Both the position numbers and the translations under genes were made by a program. From NCBI GenBank assembly GCA_002706985.1, contig PAKP01000044.1, positions 1 through 64,000 on the forward strand: a DNA stretch of 64,000 nt. The letters are read 5' to 3'. The stretch comes from Sneathiella sp. GTDB taxonomy: Bacteria; Pseudomonadota; Alphaproteobacteria; Sneathiellales; Sneathiellaceae. The stretch's first letter is position 1, and every line of letters starts with the position of its first letter. The notes below the pieces were generated by a model. The model did no database searches. It was not told the origin of the DNA and saw only the letters and a program-made list of their open reading frames with translations. Positions 27,707-35,894 of this stretch are shown piece by piece.

Positions 27707-29896
27707 ATGATACCTTACCTAAAATTTCAAAATAATAATTATGTATTCGGAATTAAGACTGCAGAAATACTTAATTTAAAAAGACAAAAAGTGAATACTT
27801 CCAATCAGCAGAACATCGATATTAAACTTTTTGATAAACAGCATAAAACCAAATGTCAAAAACAGCTGAATAAATTCAACAACACATGCAGAAAGTATTT
27901 TCTGCCGGAGGCTGTCAGTTACGCAACACAAATGTATTTCTTGGTACAGGAACCTAAATGTAAAAAATTCCATAAACAGCTTAAAATGGCGGGCCGAGAT
28001 CAAATCATCCAAAAAATTATCAAGGAAGTATCCGTTGTTGATCTAAGGGACGGGCTAACAGAATTTTTTGCAAATACCAGCTTTACAATCCCGACTGCCG
28101 ATCTTGAACATGTTCTTCGTTCTCAAATACAAGGGCTGATTAAATCCTATCACTTTGACACCCGAGACGAAAACAAATTGTTTGCCATCGATCCGGATAT
28201 AGACATCCGAATGAACCCTACTCTCCAGGAAAAGTATTCATATGCGGACCCTAAAAAGAAAGGATGGGCTCTGGAGTCCGAAATTAACTTCCGCGAAAAT
28301 ATTATCCTAAGTTTCATAAAGGTAAACAATCTACAAAGCTTGAATGACAAAAATATCCTGCCAAAATTATACAGCTATCTGGTAAATCTGACAGCTAAAC
28401 AAACAGATATCCTGCCAGTCAAACAGTGCAAGCATCTGGCCGACTTCGAAGTTCTGTTTAATTATTTCCATACCTGCATGGAAAACCTGCCTTTCAGTGT
28501 TCTTAACAACACGAGCGTTTATCTATCTATCAGAGCCTTTGTTGTTATGTTGGATCAAGGCGTTGGTCAGGCGCCCGAGATAATGCGGAGGTTCGTGAAC
28601 AACGCCCTGCTTCTTTACAGGAGGCGGTCTCTCGCCGCACTCGACATAGCTGCCTACGCCATGAAAAAAAATCTCTATTTCGGAAACCTGTCCACACTTA
28701 CGATACAGGCCTTTAAACAAAAAAAGAAGTTTTCAACTACACGCGCAAACAAGATCATGGAGGGCGCCTATAATGTGGCCATTAATAGTGATTTCGATAA
28801 TGCTGCCAAAGAATACGAACAAGCAAGTTCCCTCGTTGATGATGACATAAGCGACGAAGACGAAATTAAAAATAACAATGAAAATAACAATAATAAAGTA
28901 TTAAATAAAAATGAAGAAAATAAAGAAAAAAATGAAAACGTGGATAGTAATGTAAGAAAAATCAGCAGAAAAGAATATAATTCATTCCGGGTTATGGCGG
29001 CAACAAAAATTAAGAACAAAATTGCCGAAAATAAAAAAGTAAAAAATTACAATAAACCCAATAAAAAGAAAGATATTGTTTTAGAGAAATCCATTGTCTC
29101 CTTTTGCAATTTTGCTGAAAATAAAGCTGATGCACTAATATCTAGATGCAAGCAATGCGGAAACACTTATCAGCTGGAAAGCAATGACTCCAATACATTA
29201 TCAGAGCTTACAAACGAAATTAAAAAATTCAAAAACACACTGAATGACGTCACCGCAGATAACATTCATCAGATTAACGACGCGTTCGACAAACTGACGG
29301 TTAACGTCAGGAAAACCTGCAATCAACTCGGAAAAAAATACAAGGAAATTGCCAAACAGATTCAACTACAACAAAACCAGAACAAGCTGGCCAAGAATTT
29401 TTTCAAGGCGGTCCTGAAAAAAATGGCGACTGAGCCGTTCCAGGAAGCTCGTAACGAAGGCGGTCGGGTTACTGCTCCAAAAGAAGTTCCTGACCTGTGG
29501 GAAAGGTGCATCGATTATTTCGATAATAAGTCATTTACCTACAATAAGACTCTGGATTTCCTAGATTGCCAGCGGACTTTAGCGAGTGACGAAACGCTAG
29601 GCTATTACGTAACCGAGCACAGCAACACCCCTAACGCGTCCTTCTGCATTTCTGTTCATCGTTATAAGAAAAACCCCAACGTGAATAAAAGTTCGAATAA
29701 CGTGAATGAAGATAACGACGATGAGAAGATAGATGCAAACGACAATAATCAACCCCAGCAGGTGACTGAATCATTTGATGATATCGATGAAAATATCAAT
29801 TTCACCCCCATGAATCAACTTGATCCACGTGAATGGCAGGACCTGGACAAGTTAATGGGGAATTCATTTACGGTCCTTCACGTGATGAATTCGTAG
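27707..29896 (+). CDS. Large Asn/Lys-rich protein of unknown function
   Basis: A 729-residue protein from an AT-rich gene clearly different from its neighbours in base and codon use. I chose ATG 27707 because GGAG lies 6-7 nt upstream; ATG 27695 overlaps that site. No signal peptide or membrane span. Residues about 1-370 look like a mixed helical globular domain with several Cys; about 380-450 is a low-complexity linker very rich in Asn, Glu and Lys (NNNENNNN); then a helical, coiled-coil-like region with a CKQC pair, and a second Asn/Asp-rich tail before a conserved-looking end (LDPREWQDLDKLMGNSF). No motif of an integrase, nuclease, helicase or toxin is recognisable. It is the main cargo of the tRNA-Gly island. 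Confidence 0.85.
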   Translation: MIPYLKFQNNNYVFGIKTAEILNLKRQKVNTSNQQNIDIKLFDKQHKTKCQKQLNKFNNTCRKYFLPEAVSYATQMYFLVQEPKCKKFHKQLKMAGRDQIIQKIIKEVSVVDLRDGLTEFFANTSFTIPTADLEHVLRSQIQGLIKSYHFDTRDENKLFAIDPDIDIRMNPTLQEKYSYADPKKKGWALESEINFRENIILSFIKVNNLQSLNDKNILPKLYSYLVNLTAKQTDILPVKQCKHLADFEVLFNYFHTCMENLPFSVLNNTSVYLSIRAFVVMLDQGVGQAPEIMRRFVNNALLLYRRRSLAALDIAAYAMKKNLYFGNLSTLTIQAFKQKKKFSTTRANKIMEGAYNVAINSDFDNAAKEYEQASSLVDDDISDEDEIKNNNENNNNKVLNKNEENKEKNENVDSNVRKISRKEYNSFRVMAATKIKNKIAENKKVKNYNKPNKKKDIVLEKSIVSFCNFAENKADALISRCKQCGNTYQLESNDSNTLSELTNEIKKFKNTLNDVTADNIHQINDAFDKLTVNVRKTCNQLGKKYKEIAKQIQLQQNQNKLAKNFFKAVLKKMATEPFQEARNEGGRVTAPKEVPDLWERCIDYFDNKSFTYNKTLDFLDCQRTLASDETLGYYVTEHSNTPNASFCISVHRYKKNPNVNKSSNNVNEDNDDEKIDANDNNQPQQVTESFDDIDENINFTPMNQLDPREWQDLDKLMGNSFTVLHVMNS

Positions 29897-29936
29897 GCGT
29901 CTTATTACAAGACAGACTGTATTAGATCTAAAGGAA

Positions 29937-29984
29937 GTGAGTTCGAATTTCATCGCTCGCTCCAATACTTCAAAGGGCCCTGCC
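29937..29984 (+). repeat. Right attachment repeat (attR), displaced tRNA-Gly 3' end
   Basis: Second copy of the 48-bp repeat. Changes against the functional copy: C to T in the T arm, C to T in the acceptor, T to A after CCA, A to G before the hairpin. It cannot form a tRNA on its own. Confidence 0.85.
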
Positions 29985-30000
29985 ATTTCCGGCAGGGCCC
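29975..30000. terminator. Bidirectional hairpin after attR
   Basis: Perfect 10-bp stem GGGCCCTGCC / GGCAGGGCCC with a 6-nt loop (ATTTCC). Probably the original tRNA-Gly terminator, now also serving the convergent thioesterase gene. Confidence 0.7.
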
Positions 30001-30007
30001 TGTTGCT

Positions 30008-30433
30008 TTATCTGCGGGTTGCGAAAAGTCGAAAAACCCCGCTTGCGTTAAAAACGATCCTGTCGCCGACCCAGGCTTCGGCCTCGACAAAGGCGAAGCC
30101 GTCGCTCGTTCCGCTCTGTCGCGCGGTTCCTTCAAGCCAGTCACCGATATCCGCCGAAGCACTGAAATTGCAATTCAGGCTGACTGTTGCAGAAGGTATC
30201 TGATTCGCCCGTCGGACAGCGGTCGCCATCAGACCGTCCGCGAAGGTAGTTATCATGCCGCCATGCAGCCGTCCGCGTGAATTGCAGTGGCGTTCTGTAA
30301 TGAAGAGGCCGTGCCAAAAACGGTCCCCATCCACCTTGTGATAGAACGGGCCATTGTGAGTGGAGAAAGGCCCACGTGTCAGGCTTTCCTTGAAGCCCGG
30401 TGGCGGTTCTCTATGTGATGGGATGTCGCTCAT
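30008..30433 (-). CDS. PaaI-like hotdog thioesterase
   Basis: A 141-residue hotdog-fold protein: the catalytic loop ERHCNSRGRLHGGMITTFADGLMATAV (HGG with the Asp on the following helix) is that of PaaI/YbgC acyl-CoA thioesterases, and SVSLNCNFSASADIGDWLEG is the central strand. It hydrolyses acyl-CoA, most likely releasing stalled CoA intermediates of the adjacent catabolic cluster. Divergent from the enoyl-CoA hydratase gene across a palindrome. Confidence 0.85.
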   Translation of the reverse strand: MSDIPSHREPPPGFKESLTRGPFSTHNGPFYHKVDGDRFWHGLFITERHCNSRGRLHGGMITTFADGLMATAVRRANQIPSATVSLNCNFSASADIGDWLEGTARQSGTSDGFAFVEAEAWVGDRIVFNASGVFRLFATRR

Positions 30434-30469
30434 GCTGGCGGCCTTTGTTTCAAATATTTTTGTGCATTG

Positions 30470-30510
30470 ACTTTCGTTATTAGACTTTCTATTAATCTTA
30501 TAACGAAAGT
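30470..30510. promoter_or_regulatory. Palindromic operator between thioesterase and hydratase genes
   Basis: Perfect 11-bp inverted repeat ACTTTCGTTAT (30470-30480) / ATAACGAAAGT (30500-30510), arms 30 bp apart centre to centre, in a 118-bp divergent promoter. Shares ACTTT with the two repeats upstream of the HxlR-type regulator, so that protein is a candidate ligand. Confidence 0.65.
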
Positions 30511-30551
30511 TACTATAACAGACAAGAATACCTAACGGGGAAGGAAAAAGA

Positions 30552-31346
30552 ATGAGCGACTATAAGAAACTGATCTTCGACCGACAGGATGCTGTCACGA
30601 CAATTACCCTCAACAGGCCCGAAGTGCATAATGCGCTGGACCGGGAGCTTTCCGCCGAGTTGAAGGACGCCATTCTGGCCGTTCGCGCTGATCGGGAATG
30701 CCGGGTCATGGTCCTGCGCGGTGCGGGAAATACTTTCTGCGCTGGTGATGACATCAAGGAATTCAACGAATGGCGGGGTGATGAAAGTTACTGGCAGGTA
30801 AGACTCTATCAGGAAACGGTGCAGCTGATTGAGGACCTGACTCCTGTCACGATTGCCGCCGTTGACGGCGTTTGCACGGGCGGCGGGCTTGAGCTGACAC
30901 TTGTCTGTGATTTTGTGGTGGCGACTGACCGTTCACGCTGGGGGATGCCGGAAATTGACTGGGATATTACGCCTGGCTGGGGTGGTCTATCGCGCATTCC
31001 GAAATTTGCTGGGCGGCGCAAGGCAAAAGAATGGAATCTGATCGGCATGATGTTCTCGGCAGAAAAGGCGGAACGCTATGATCTGGTCAATCGCGTTGTC
31101 GCCCCGGAGGAGCTGGATGATCAGGTTGCCCAACTGACACATATCATGTTGCAGAAGCATCCGATGACGGTCCGGCGGACCAAGTTCGCCTTGAACAAAA
31201 GCGCGGACTTACCGGTGCAGGGCGCATTGGCATTTGAAGTTCCCATCATGCCATATGCACGCGGGTCTTCTGGCCTGAAAGATTTTAAAGATGCGGATTC
31301 CCGCAAGAAGCGGCGGGAGCTTTCAAAGGATTTCTGGTCGGATTAA
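30552..31346 (+). CDS. Enoyl-CoA hydratase/isomerase family protein
   Basis: A 264-residue crotonase. ITLNRPEVHNALDRELSAEL, the oxyanion-hole region VLRGAGNTFCAGDDIKEF, and DGVCTGGGLELTLVCDFVVATDRSRWGMPEIDW (second oxyanion Gly). The usual Glu of the hydratase active site is not clear in the GMPEIDWDITPGWGG stretch, so the activity may be isomerase or hydrolase. Next to an acyl-CoA synthetase and thioesterase, it most likely works on a CoA-activated acid. Confidence 0.87.
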   Translation: MSDYKKLIFDRQDAVTTITLNRPEVHNALDRELSAELKDAILAVRADRECRVMVLRGAGNTFCAGDDIKEFNEWRGDESYWQVRLYQETVQLIEDLTPVTIAAVDGVCTGGGLELTLVCDFVVATDRSRWGMPEIDWDITPGWGGLSRIPKFAGRRKAKEWNLIGMMFSAEKAERYDLVNRVVAPEELDDQVAQLTHIMLQKHPMTVRRTKFALNKSADLPVQGALAFEVPIMPYARGSSGLKDFKDADSRKKRRELSKDFWSD

Positions 31347-31355
31347 AATTGCTAT

Positions 31356-31379
31356 CCACCGGTCGGGTTCGGCCGGTGG
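31356..31379 (+). other. Intergenic hairpin between hydratase and CoA ligase genes
   Basis: Stem CCACCGG / CCGGTGG with a 10-nt loop and no T run. It may be a processing or stability element rather than a terminator, since the next gene is only 20 bp on and shares direction. Confidence 0.45.
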
Positions 31380-31398
31380 ACTGCTTTGGGGTGACTGA

Positions 31399-33045
31399 AT
31401 GTTCCATTTGCCTGAGGTGCTGGACTGCGTTGCAGCGGCAATACCGGATCGTGAAGCGATCGTTTGTCGCAGCAAGCGCTGGACTTTTGCGAATTTCCAG
31501 GAAAGGTCGAGCCGACTCGCCAATGCCCTGCTCGCACTCGGGCTTGGCTGCCATCAGGAACGTCCGCAGTTGGAGAATTGGCAATCCGGGCAGGACCGGC
31601 TCGCTATCTATCTCTACAATGGCAATGAGTATCTGGAATCGATGTTCGGCGCCTTCAAGGCGCGCCTCGCTCCGTTCAATGTGAACTATCGGTATGTCGA
31701 GGAGGAGCTTATCTATCTTCTCAACAATTCCGAAGCACGGGTAATTGTCTATCAGCGGAGCTTCGGCGAGAAGCTGGCCGCAATCCGGGATCAGCTTCCG
31801 GCCCTTCAGCATTACATTGAAGTCGATGACGGCGGCCCTCGTTTTATTGAGGACGCCGTTGACTATGAAGACTTGCTGCGGGAGGCGGAAGCTAAAACGC
31901 CGACATTGCACTGCAGCCCGGACGATCTTTATATTCTTTATACCGGCGGCACCACCGGAAAGCCGAAGGGCGTGCTCTGGCGGCAGGGGGATATAATGAT
32001 TTCCGTTCTGGGCGGGCGGCGATTGTCCGACAAGGGTATCATTGACAGCCTTGAGGAAATCGCCGCCACCGCCCTGAAAGGAACCATGCCGGTGATGCCT
32101 GCCCCTCCCTTCATGCATGCAGCAGGACAATGGAACGCCATAATGGGATTGTTTGCCGGCAACACTGTCGTCATCCAAGATCGGGTGGATCAGCTCGATC
32201 CAGCCGATGTTCTCGATACAATCGACCGGGAAAAAGTCGTGATGATCTCGATTGTTGGAGATGCCTTTGCGCTTCCTCTTATCAAGGAGATGAAGAAGGG
32301 CAAGTATACTCTCGCGTCGTTGCGCTTCTTTTTGAACAGTGGTGCCCATCTATCCGTCAAAACCAAACATGAGTTGGTTCGACTTCTCCCGAAAACCCGC
32401 ATTCTTGATTTTCTGGGATCCTCCGAAGGAGGTAATCAGGGTCAGCATGTTGATGATGTAGAGGGAAATGCGCCTGGAACGTTCTGCCTCTCTCCTGGCA
32501 ATGCGGTTCTGAATGACACAAAAACGGGGCTGCTGGAGCCGGGACATGTGGGCGTTGGATGGTGGGCGCGGCAAGGCTATGTGCCGATCGGCTATCTTAA
32601 TGACGAGGTGGCAACGAAAAAGACCTTTGTTGAACTGGCGGGTGAGCGATACGCGATTGCCGGTGATCGTGCCCAGCTCCTGGCCGGAGATATTGTCCGC
32701 CTGCTTGGGCGCGACTCTTTGGTTATCAACAGTGGTGGTGAAAAGGTTTTTGTCGAGGAGGTGGAAGAAGCTCTGAAGAAGCATGCGGCCGTCACCGATG
32801 CTCTGGTTGTGGGTCGCGAGAGCACGCGTTGGGGACATGAAGTCGTTGCCGTTATTGCCTGTCACGATGGGCAGAATCCAGGCATTGAGGAGCTTAAGGC
32901 AGAATGCGCCCGGCATATTGCTCGTTACAAACTGCCAAAGGCGGTTTTCCTTGTTCCGGAAATACCACGTCATGCCAATGGAAAACCCGATTATAAATGG
33001 GCGGAAAATTACGTCCGCTCTCAATCCGTCCGGGAGGATGGCTGA
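31399..33045 (+). CDS. Acyl-CoA synthetase (AMP-binding)
   Basis: A 548-residue ANL-superfamily ligase. P-loop-like motif LYTGGTTGKPKGVLW (A3), the A5-type SSEGGNQGQH, GDRAQLLAGDIVRLLGRDSLVINSGGEKVFVEEVEEAL (A7-A8 hinge) and catalytic Lys in HANGKPDYKWA (A10). It activates a carboxylic acid with ATP and CoA; long-chain or branched acids are plausible and the specificity cannot be read. RBS GGGGTGA precedes ATG 31399. Its 3' end overlaps the convergent regulator by 25 bp. Confidence 0.9.
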   Translation: MFHLPEVLDCVAAAIPDREAIVCRSKRWTFANFQERSSRLANALLALGLGCHQERPQLENWQSGQDRLAIYLYNGNEYLESMFGAFKARLAPFNVNYRYVEEELIYLLNNSEARVIVYQRSFGEKLAAIRDQLPALQHYIEVDDGGPRFIEDAVDYEDLLREAEAKTPTLHCSPDDLYILYTGGTTGKPKGVLWRQGDIMISVLGGRRLSDKGIIDSLEEIAATALKGTMPVMPAPPFMHAAGQWNAIMGLFAGNTVVIQDRVDQLDPADVLDTIDREKVVMISIVGDAFALPLIKEMKKGKYTLASLRFFLNSGAHLSVKTKHELVRLLPKTRILDFLGSSEGGNQGQHVDDVEGNAPGTFCLSPGNAVLNDTKTGLLEPGHVGVGWWARQGYVPIGYLNDEVATKKTFVELAGERYAIAGDRAQLLAGDIVRLLGRDSLVINSGGEKVFVEEVEEALKKHAAVTDALVVGRESTRWGHEVVAVIACHDGQNPGIEELKAECARHIARYKLPKAVFLVPEIPRHANGKPDYKWAENYVRSQSVREDG

Positions 33046-33965
33046 TAGGCTATCTGATCGAGGTCAACTTTCGTATTACAGGTGCTGCAGAAAAGTATCG
33101 CCGAAAACACACGCCCGCATCTCTTATGGGTCAGGATAAGGGGCGGGCCCTTATCATCGGCAAGCCATTTATCGCCCCAGGCAATGATCGTAAGCGGAAT
33201 TGCATATAGCGCCATGCCCTTCTCGGTCATTCGATACTCCGAGAGATGCAGCTGGTCGGGAACGGGACGGGTTTTTAATATCCCTGCCGCAACAAATCGT
33301 TTAAGGCGCGCCGCCAGAATATTGCTCGCGATGGACAGGCGGCGTTGAAACGCATCAAACCGCCGGACACCATAAAAACATTCCCGTATGATCAGAAAAC
33401 TCCAGGGGTCTCCAATTGTCGCCATGGTCCGCGCGATGGAGCAGGAGCGTTGTCGTTCCAGCAGGCTTTGCTCGACATATCTCATCTTGGCGAACTTTTC
33501 TCGCCCCTTGCTTCGGGTCCGGATCCGGCTTTCAAAATGAACTTCGCGGGGATCGACCGGAAGATGGCATTCAGAGCAGACCACCGCACTTTTAAGCGGC
33601 TCGCCACAATTCAAATGGATAAGGCATTCCCCTGCCGTCTCTTCAATGGTCCAGTCCTGCCCCCAGTTCATGGCGGCAACCAGCGCGGGTAGCAGATCAC
33701 GTCCCTGCTCCGTCAGGAAATAACCCTTGCGCCGCCCTCCCTTGCTGAGAGGACGCTGTTCCATGACGCCATGGCGCACTAGACGCTTGAGCACACGTTT
33801 AAGCGACTCGCGGGCTATTCCAAGGTTCGACTGAAAGCTGTCAAACTGGACCACATTTTCCAAGAGTGCCTCTCGCAGCACCAGAAACGTCCAGGCTCCG
33901 CCGAGAATCTCGAAAGAACGCTCGACCGAGCAACTGCTCTCGACCATTAACTCATTCTGTAACAT
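33021..33965 (-). CDS. Tandem HxlR-type transcriptional regulator
   Basis: A 314-residue protein made of two HxlR winged-helix domains. The first is residues about 12-105 (CSVERSFEILGGAWTFLVLREALL; FDSFQSNLGIARESLKRVLKRLV), the second about 170-265 (CSIARTMATIGDPWSFLIIRECFYGVRRFDAFQRRLSIASNILAARLKRF), each followed by a Cys-pair segment (VVCSECH and LFCSTCN). HxlR proteins are normally about 110 residues and dimerise; here both halves are fused, a covalent dimer. It is convergent with the CoA ligase and divergent from the quinone oxidoreductase, so it likely controls the whole cluster. Confidence 0.85.
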   Translation of the reverse strand: MLQNELMVESSCSVERSFEILGGAWTFLVLREALLENVVQFDSFQSNLGIARESLKRVLKRLVRHGVMEQRPLSKGGRRKGYFLTEQGRDLLPALVAAMNWGQDWTIEETAGECLIHLNCGEPLKSAVVCSECHLPVDPREVHFESRIRTRSKGREKFAKMRYVEQSLLERQRSCSIARTMATIGDPWSFLIIRECFYGVRRFDAFQRRLSIASNILAARLKRFVAAGILKTRPVPDQLHLSEYRMTEKGMALYAIPLTIIAWGDKWLADDKGPPLILTHKRCGRVFSAILFCSTCNTKVDLDQIAYQPSSRTD

Positions 33966-33998
33966 CCTGTTCCTATAGCACTACCATGCTTTCAGTAC

Positions 33999-34030
33999 GA
34001 GACTTTTTATGCTTGCGATATGAGACTTTT
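33999..34030. promoter_or_regulatory. Direct repeats in the regulator/oxidoreductase promoter
   Basis: GAGACTTTT at 33999-34007 and 34022-34030, 23 bp apart (about two helical turns), between the divergent HxlR-type and quinone oxidoreductase genes. Similar GACTTT words occur in the thioesterase/hydratase promoter at 30469 and 30483. Confidence 0.5.
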
Positions 34031-34077
34031 AAAGATATCCTCCATAATTAAAGAACAGCAAAGCGGAAACAAGAATA

Positions 34078-35052
34078 ATGAAAGCGATTGTTGTCAATGA
34101 TCTGAGCGGACTGGAAGGATTGAAGTTGCAGGACTTTCCAGAACCGACGGTCCGGCCCCGTGGTGTTGTTGTCGAGATTAAAACAGCGGCGCTCAACTTT
34201 CCCGATGTGTTGCAACCAAAAGGACTTTATCAGGATCAGCCGGATCTCCCCTTTGTTCTTGGCCTGGAATTCTCAGGCATCGTTAGGGAAGCGGGCGCGG
34301 ATTGCCGCCGGCTCAAAGCAGGAGACCGGATTGTCGGCATGGGGCAGGGGGCGCTCGGGGAGTATGGCTCCGCGCGCGAGCAAATGTGCTTCAAGCTACC
34401 CGACAGCCTTTCCCACGATGTCGGTGCCGCAATCCCGCTTGCAGGCGGAACCGCGATGTATGGCCTGAGGTATTGTGGCCGTCTCGCCGCAGGGGAAACA
34501 CTGGTTGTTCTCGGCGCAGCGGGAGGGACAGGCAACTACGCTGTACAGATTGGCAAGGCGCTCGGCGCGCGGGTCATCGCAGTTTGCTCGAGTTCTGAAA
34601 AAATACGCTCTGCTCTGGAGTCCGGAGCGGATGTCGCGATCAACTATCGCGAAGAAAATCTCGGCGAGAGGTTGAAAGAGCTTACGGACAACCGGGGTGT
34701 TGACGTTGTCTATGATCCGGTTGGAGGCGATCTTTTTGATATTTGCTCCAGGCGGATGGCGATTGGGGGGCGGCTGTTGATCGTTGGGTTTGCCTCCGGG
34801 CGTATTCCGGACCTCGGTGTCAATATGCCACTCATAAAATCATACTCGGTCGTTGGAACTAACTGGTCGCTGACCGCCTGGAACCGTCCCGACATTTCCA
34901 TGCGAGTAATGGAGGAGTTATTTACATTGTGTGAGCAGGGGAAGGTGCGCCCTGCCATCGACAAAGTCTTCCCTCTCGCGCAGGCAAAAGCCGCTCTCTC
35001 TCGCCTTGAAAGCCAGCAGGCTATCGGAAAAACACTGGTTCATGTTGGCTAG
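34078..35052 (+). CDS. NADPH:quinone oxidoreductase-like (MDR family)
   Basis: A 324-residue medium-chain dehydrogenase without the zinc ligands. ALNFPDVLQPKGLYQDQPDLPFVLGLEFSG (QOR start), GAAGGTGNYAVQIGKALGARVIAVCSS (Rossmann), YDPVGGDLFD and GRLLIVGFASGRIPDLGVNMPLIKSYSVVG. It most likely reduces quinones or enoyl substrates with NADPH. Ends normally; divergent from the regulator. Confidence 0.88.
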   Translation: MKAIVVNDLSGLEGLKLQDFPEPTVRPRGVVVEIKTAALNFPDVLQPKGLYQDQPDLPFVLGLEFSGIVREAGADCRRLKAGDRIVGMGQGALGEYGSAREQMCFKLPDSLSHDVGAAIPLAGGTAMYGLRYCGRLAAGETLVVLGAAGGTGNYAVQIGKALGARVIAVCSSSEKIRSALESGADVAINYREENLGERLKELTDNRGVDVVYDPVGGDLFDICSRRMAIGGRLLIVGFASGRIPDLGVNMPLIKSYSVVGTNWSLTAWNRPDISMRVMEELFTLCEQGKVRPAIDKVFPLAQAKAALSRLESQQAIGKTLVHVG

Positions 35053-35150
35053 TGTGTCAAAGCGCCGCGCGTCACCTTGTATCATGCCGTTTGCAGATTA
35101 ATTGTAGTAGCATAAGTGACTGTTGTAATTTCGAACGGAGGGTATTGAAG

Positions 35151-35381
35151 ATGACACATGTTCCCCATGAGCTCGCTGAAGAGTTTCCTGATTCCAAGGA
35201 CCGGATTCATGAGCTGACCCAGAGCGACGCGCATTTTGCGAAGCTGAGTGAGGAATATCATTCGGTCAATCGTCAAATCCACCGGATCGAAACGAACGTC
35301 GCTCCGGCTGATGAAGGGTTTGAAAAACAATTGCGTCGTCAGCGTCTGTCACTCAAGGATCAGATCAGCACATATCTGTAA
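35151..35381 (+). CDS. YdcH/DUF465 family small protein
   Basis: A 76-residue helical-hairpin protein (FPDSKDRIHELTQSDAHFAKLSEEYHSVNRQIHRIE, then LRRQRLSLKDQISTYL), the DUF465 pattern. Function in the family is unknown. ATG 35151 is preceded by GGAGGG; longer upstream reading has no RBS. It is separated from the ArfB gene by about 54 bp. Confidence 0.82.
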   Translation: MTHVPHELAEEFPDSKDRIHELTQSDAHFAKLSEEYHSVNRQIHRIETNVAPADEGFEKQLRRQRLSLKDQISTYL

Positions 35382-35435
35382 CCGGTGCCGCCGGGTCTTG
35401 ATTTTGTCCGGGGTTTCTTGTCTAACCGGGATGTT

Positions 35436-35855
35436 ATGATCAGGATCAACAGCAATATTACACTGGATGACTCGGAAGTTACGGAGAGTTTTATTCGGGC
35501 ATCTGGACCGGGCGGGCAGAATGTCAACAAAGTAGAGACGGCTGTCCAGTTACGGTTCGATGCGAAATCCAGTCCAAATCTTCCGCCCTACGTCTTTACA
35601 AAGTTAAGAGAACTTGCTGGGCAGCGTATGACGAAGGAGGGAGTGTTGGTCCTGAGCTCAAGTGAATACCGTTCGCAGGATCGAAATCGCAAAGCTGCGA
35701 TAGAGCGACTTTGCGAGCTTATTAGAAAAGCTGCGGTTGTTCCGAAATACCGGCGACCGACAAAACCGACCTATGCTTCGAAATTACGCCGTCTTGAAAA
35801 GAAACAGCGCCGCGGCGGTTTGAAGAAAAGCCGTGGCAAAGTACACCTCGATTGA
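35436..35855 (+). CDS. arfB: Alternative ribosome-rescue factor ArfB (YaeJ)
   Basis: A 139-residue peptidyl-tRNA hydrolase that frees ribosomes stalled on non-stop mRNA. The GGQ motif is at 26-28 (RASGPGGQNVNKVETAVQLRF), followed by EYRSQDRNRKAA, and a basic unstructured tail (RRLEKKQRRGGLKKSRGK) that enters the empty mRNA channel. Start ATG 35436. Confidence 0.95.
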   Translation: MIRINSNITLDDSEVTESFIRASGPGGQNVNKVETAVQLRFDAKSSPNLPPYVFTKLRELAGQRMTKEGVLVLSSSEYRSQDRNRKAAIERLCELIRKAAVVPKYRRPTKPTYASKLRRLEKKQRRGGLKKSRGKVHLD

Positions 35856-35894
35856 AAGTGGCTTTGCCTGGATTGTCTTATTTATATACGCGCT

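Larger units (their letters stand above)
26885..29984. mobile_element. Small integrase-less island inserted at tRNA-Gly
   Basis: Bounded by 48-bp direct repeats of the tRNA-Gly 3' end (26885 and 29937), the classic mark of tyrosine-recombinase insertion. It carries a structured noncoding segment, a 97-aa protein on the minus strand and a 729-aa AT-rich gene, and no recognisable integrase. Hence either a remnant after deletion, or a satellite mobilised in trans. The displaced right copy has two T-arm/acceptor changes (relative to the tRNA) consistent with loss of selection. Confidence 0.7.

Noticed and set aside
31349..31684. 111-codon plus-strand frame before the CoA ligase
   Set aside because: Overlaps the CoA ligase start in another frame and has no family or RBS.
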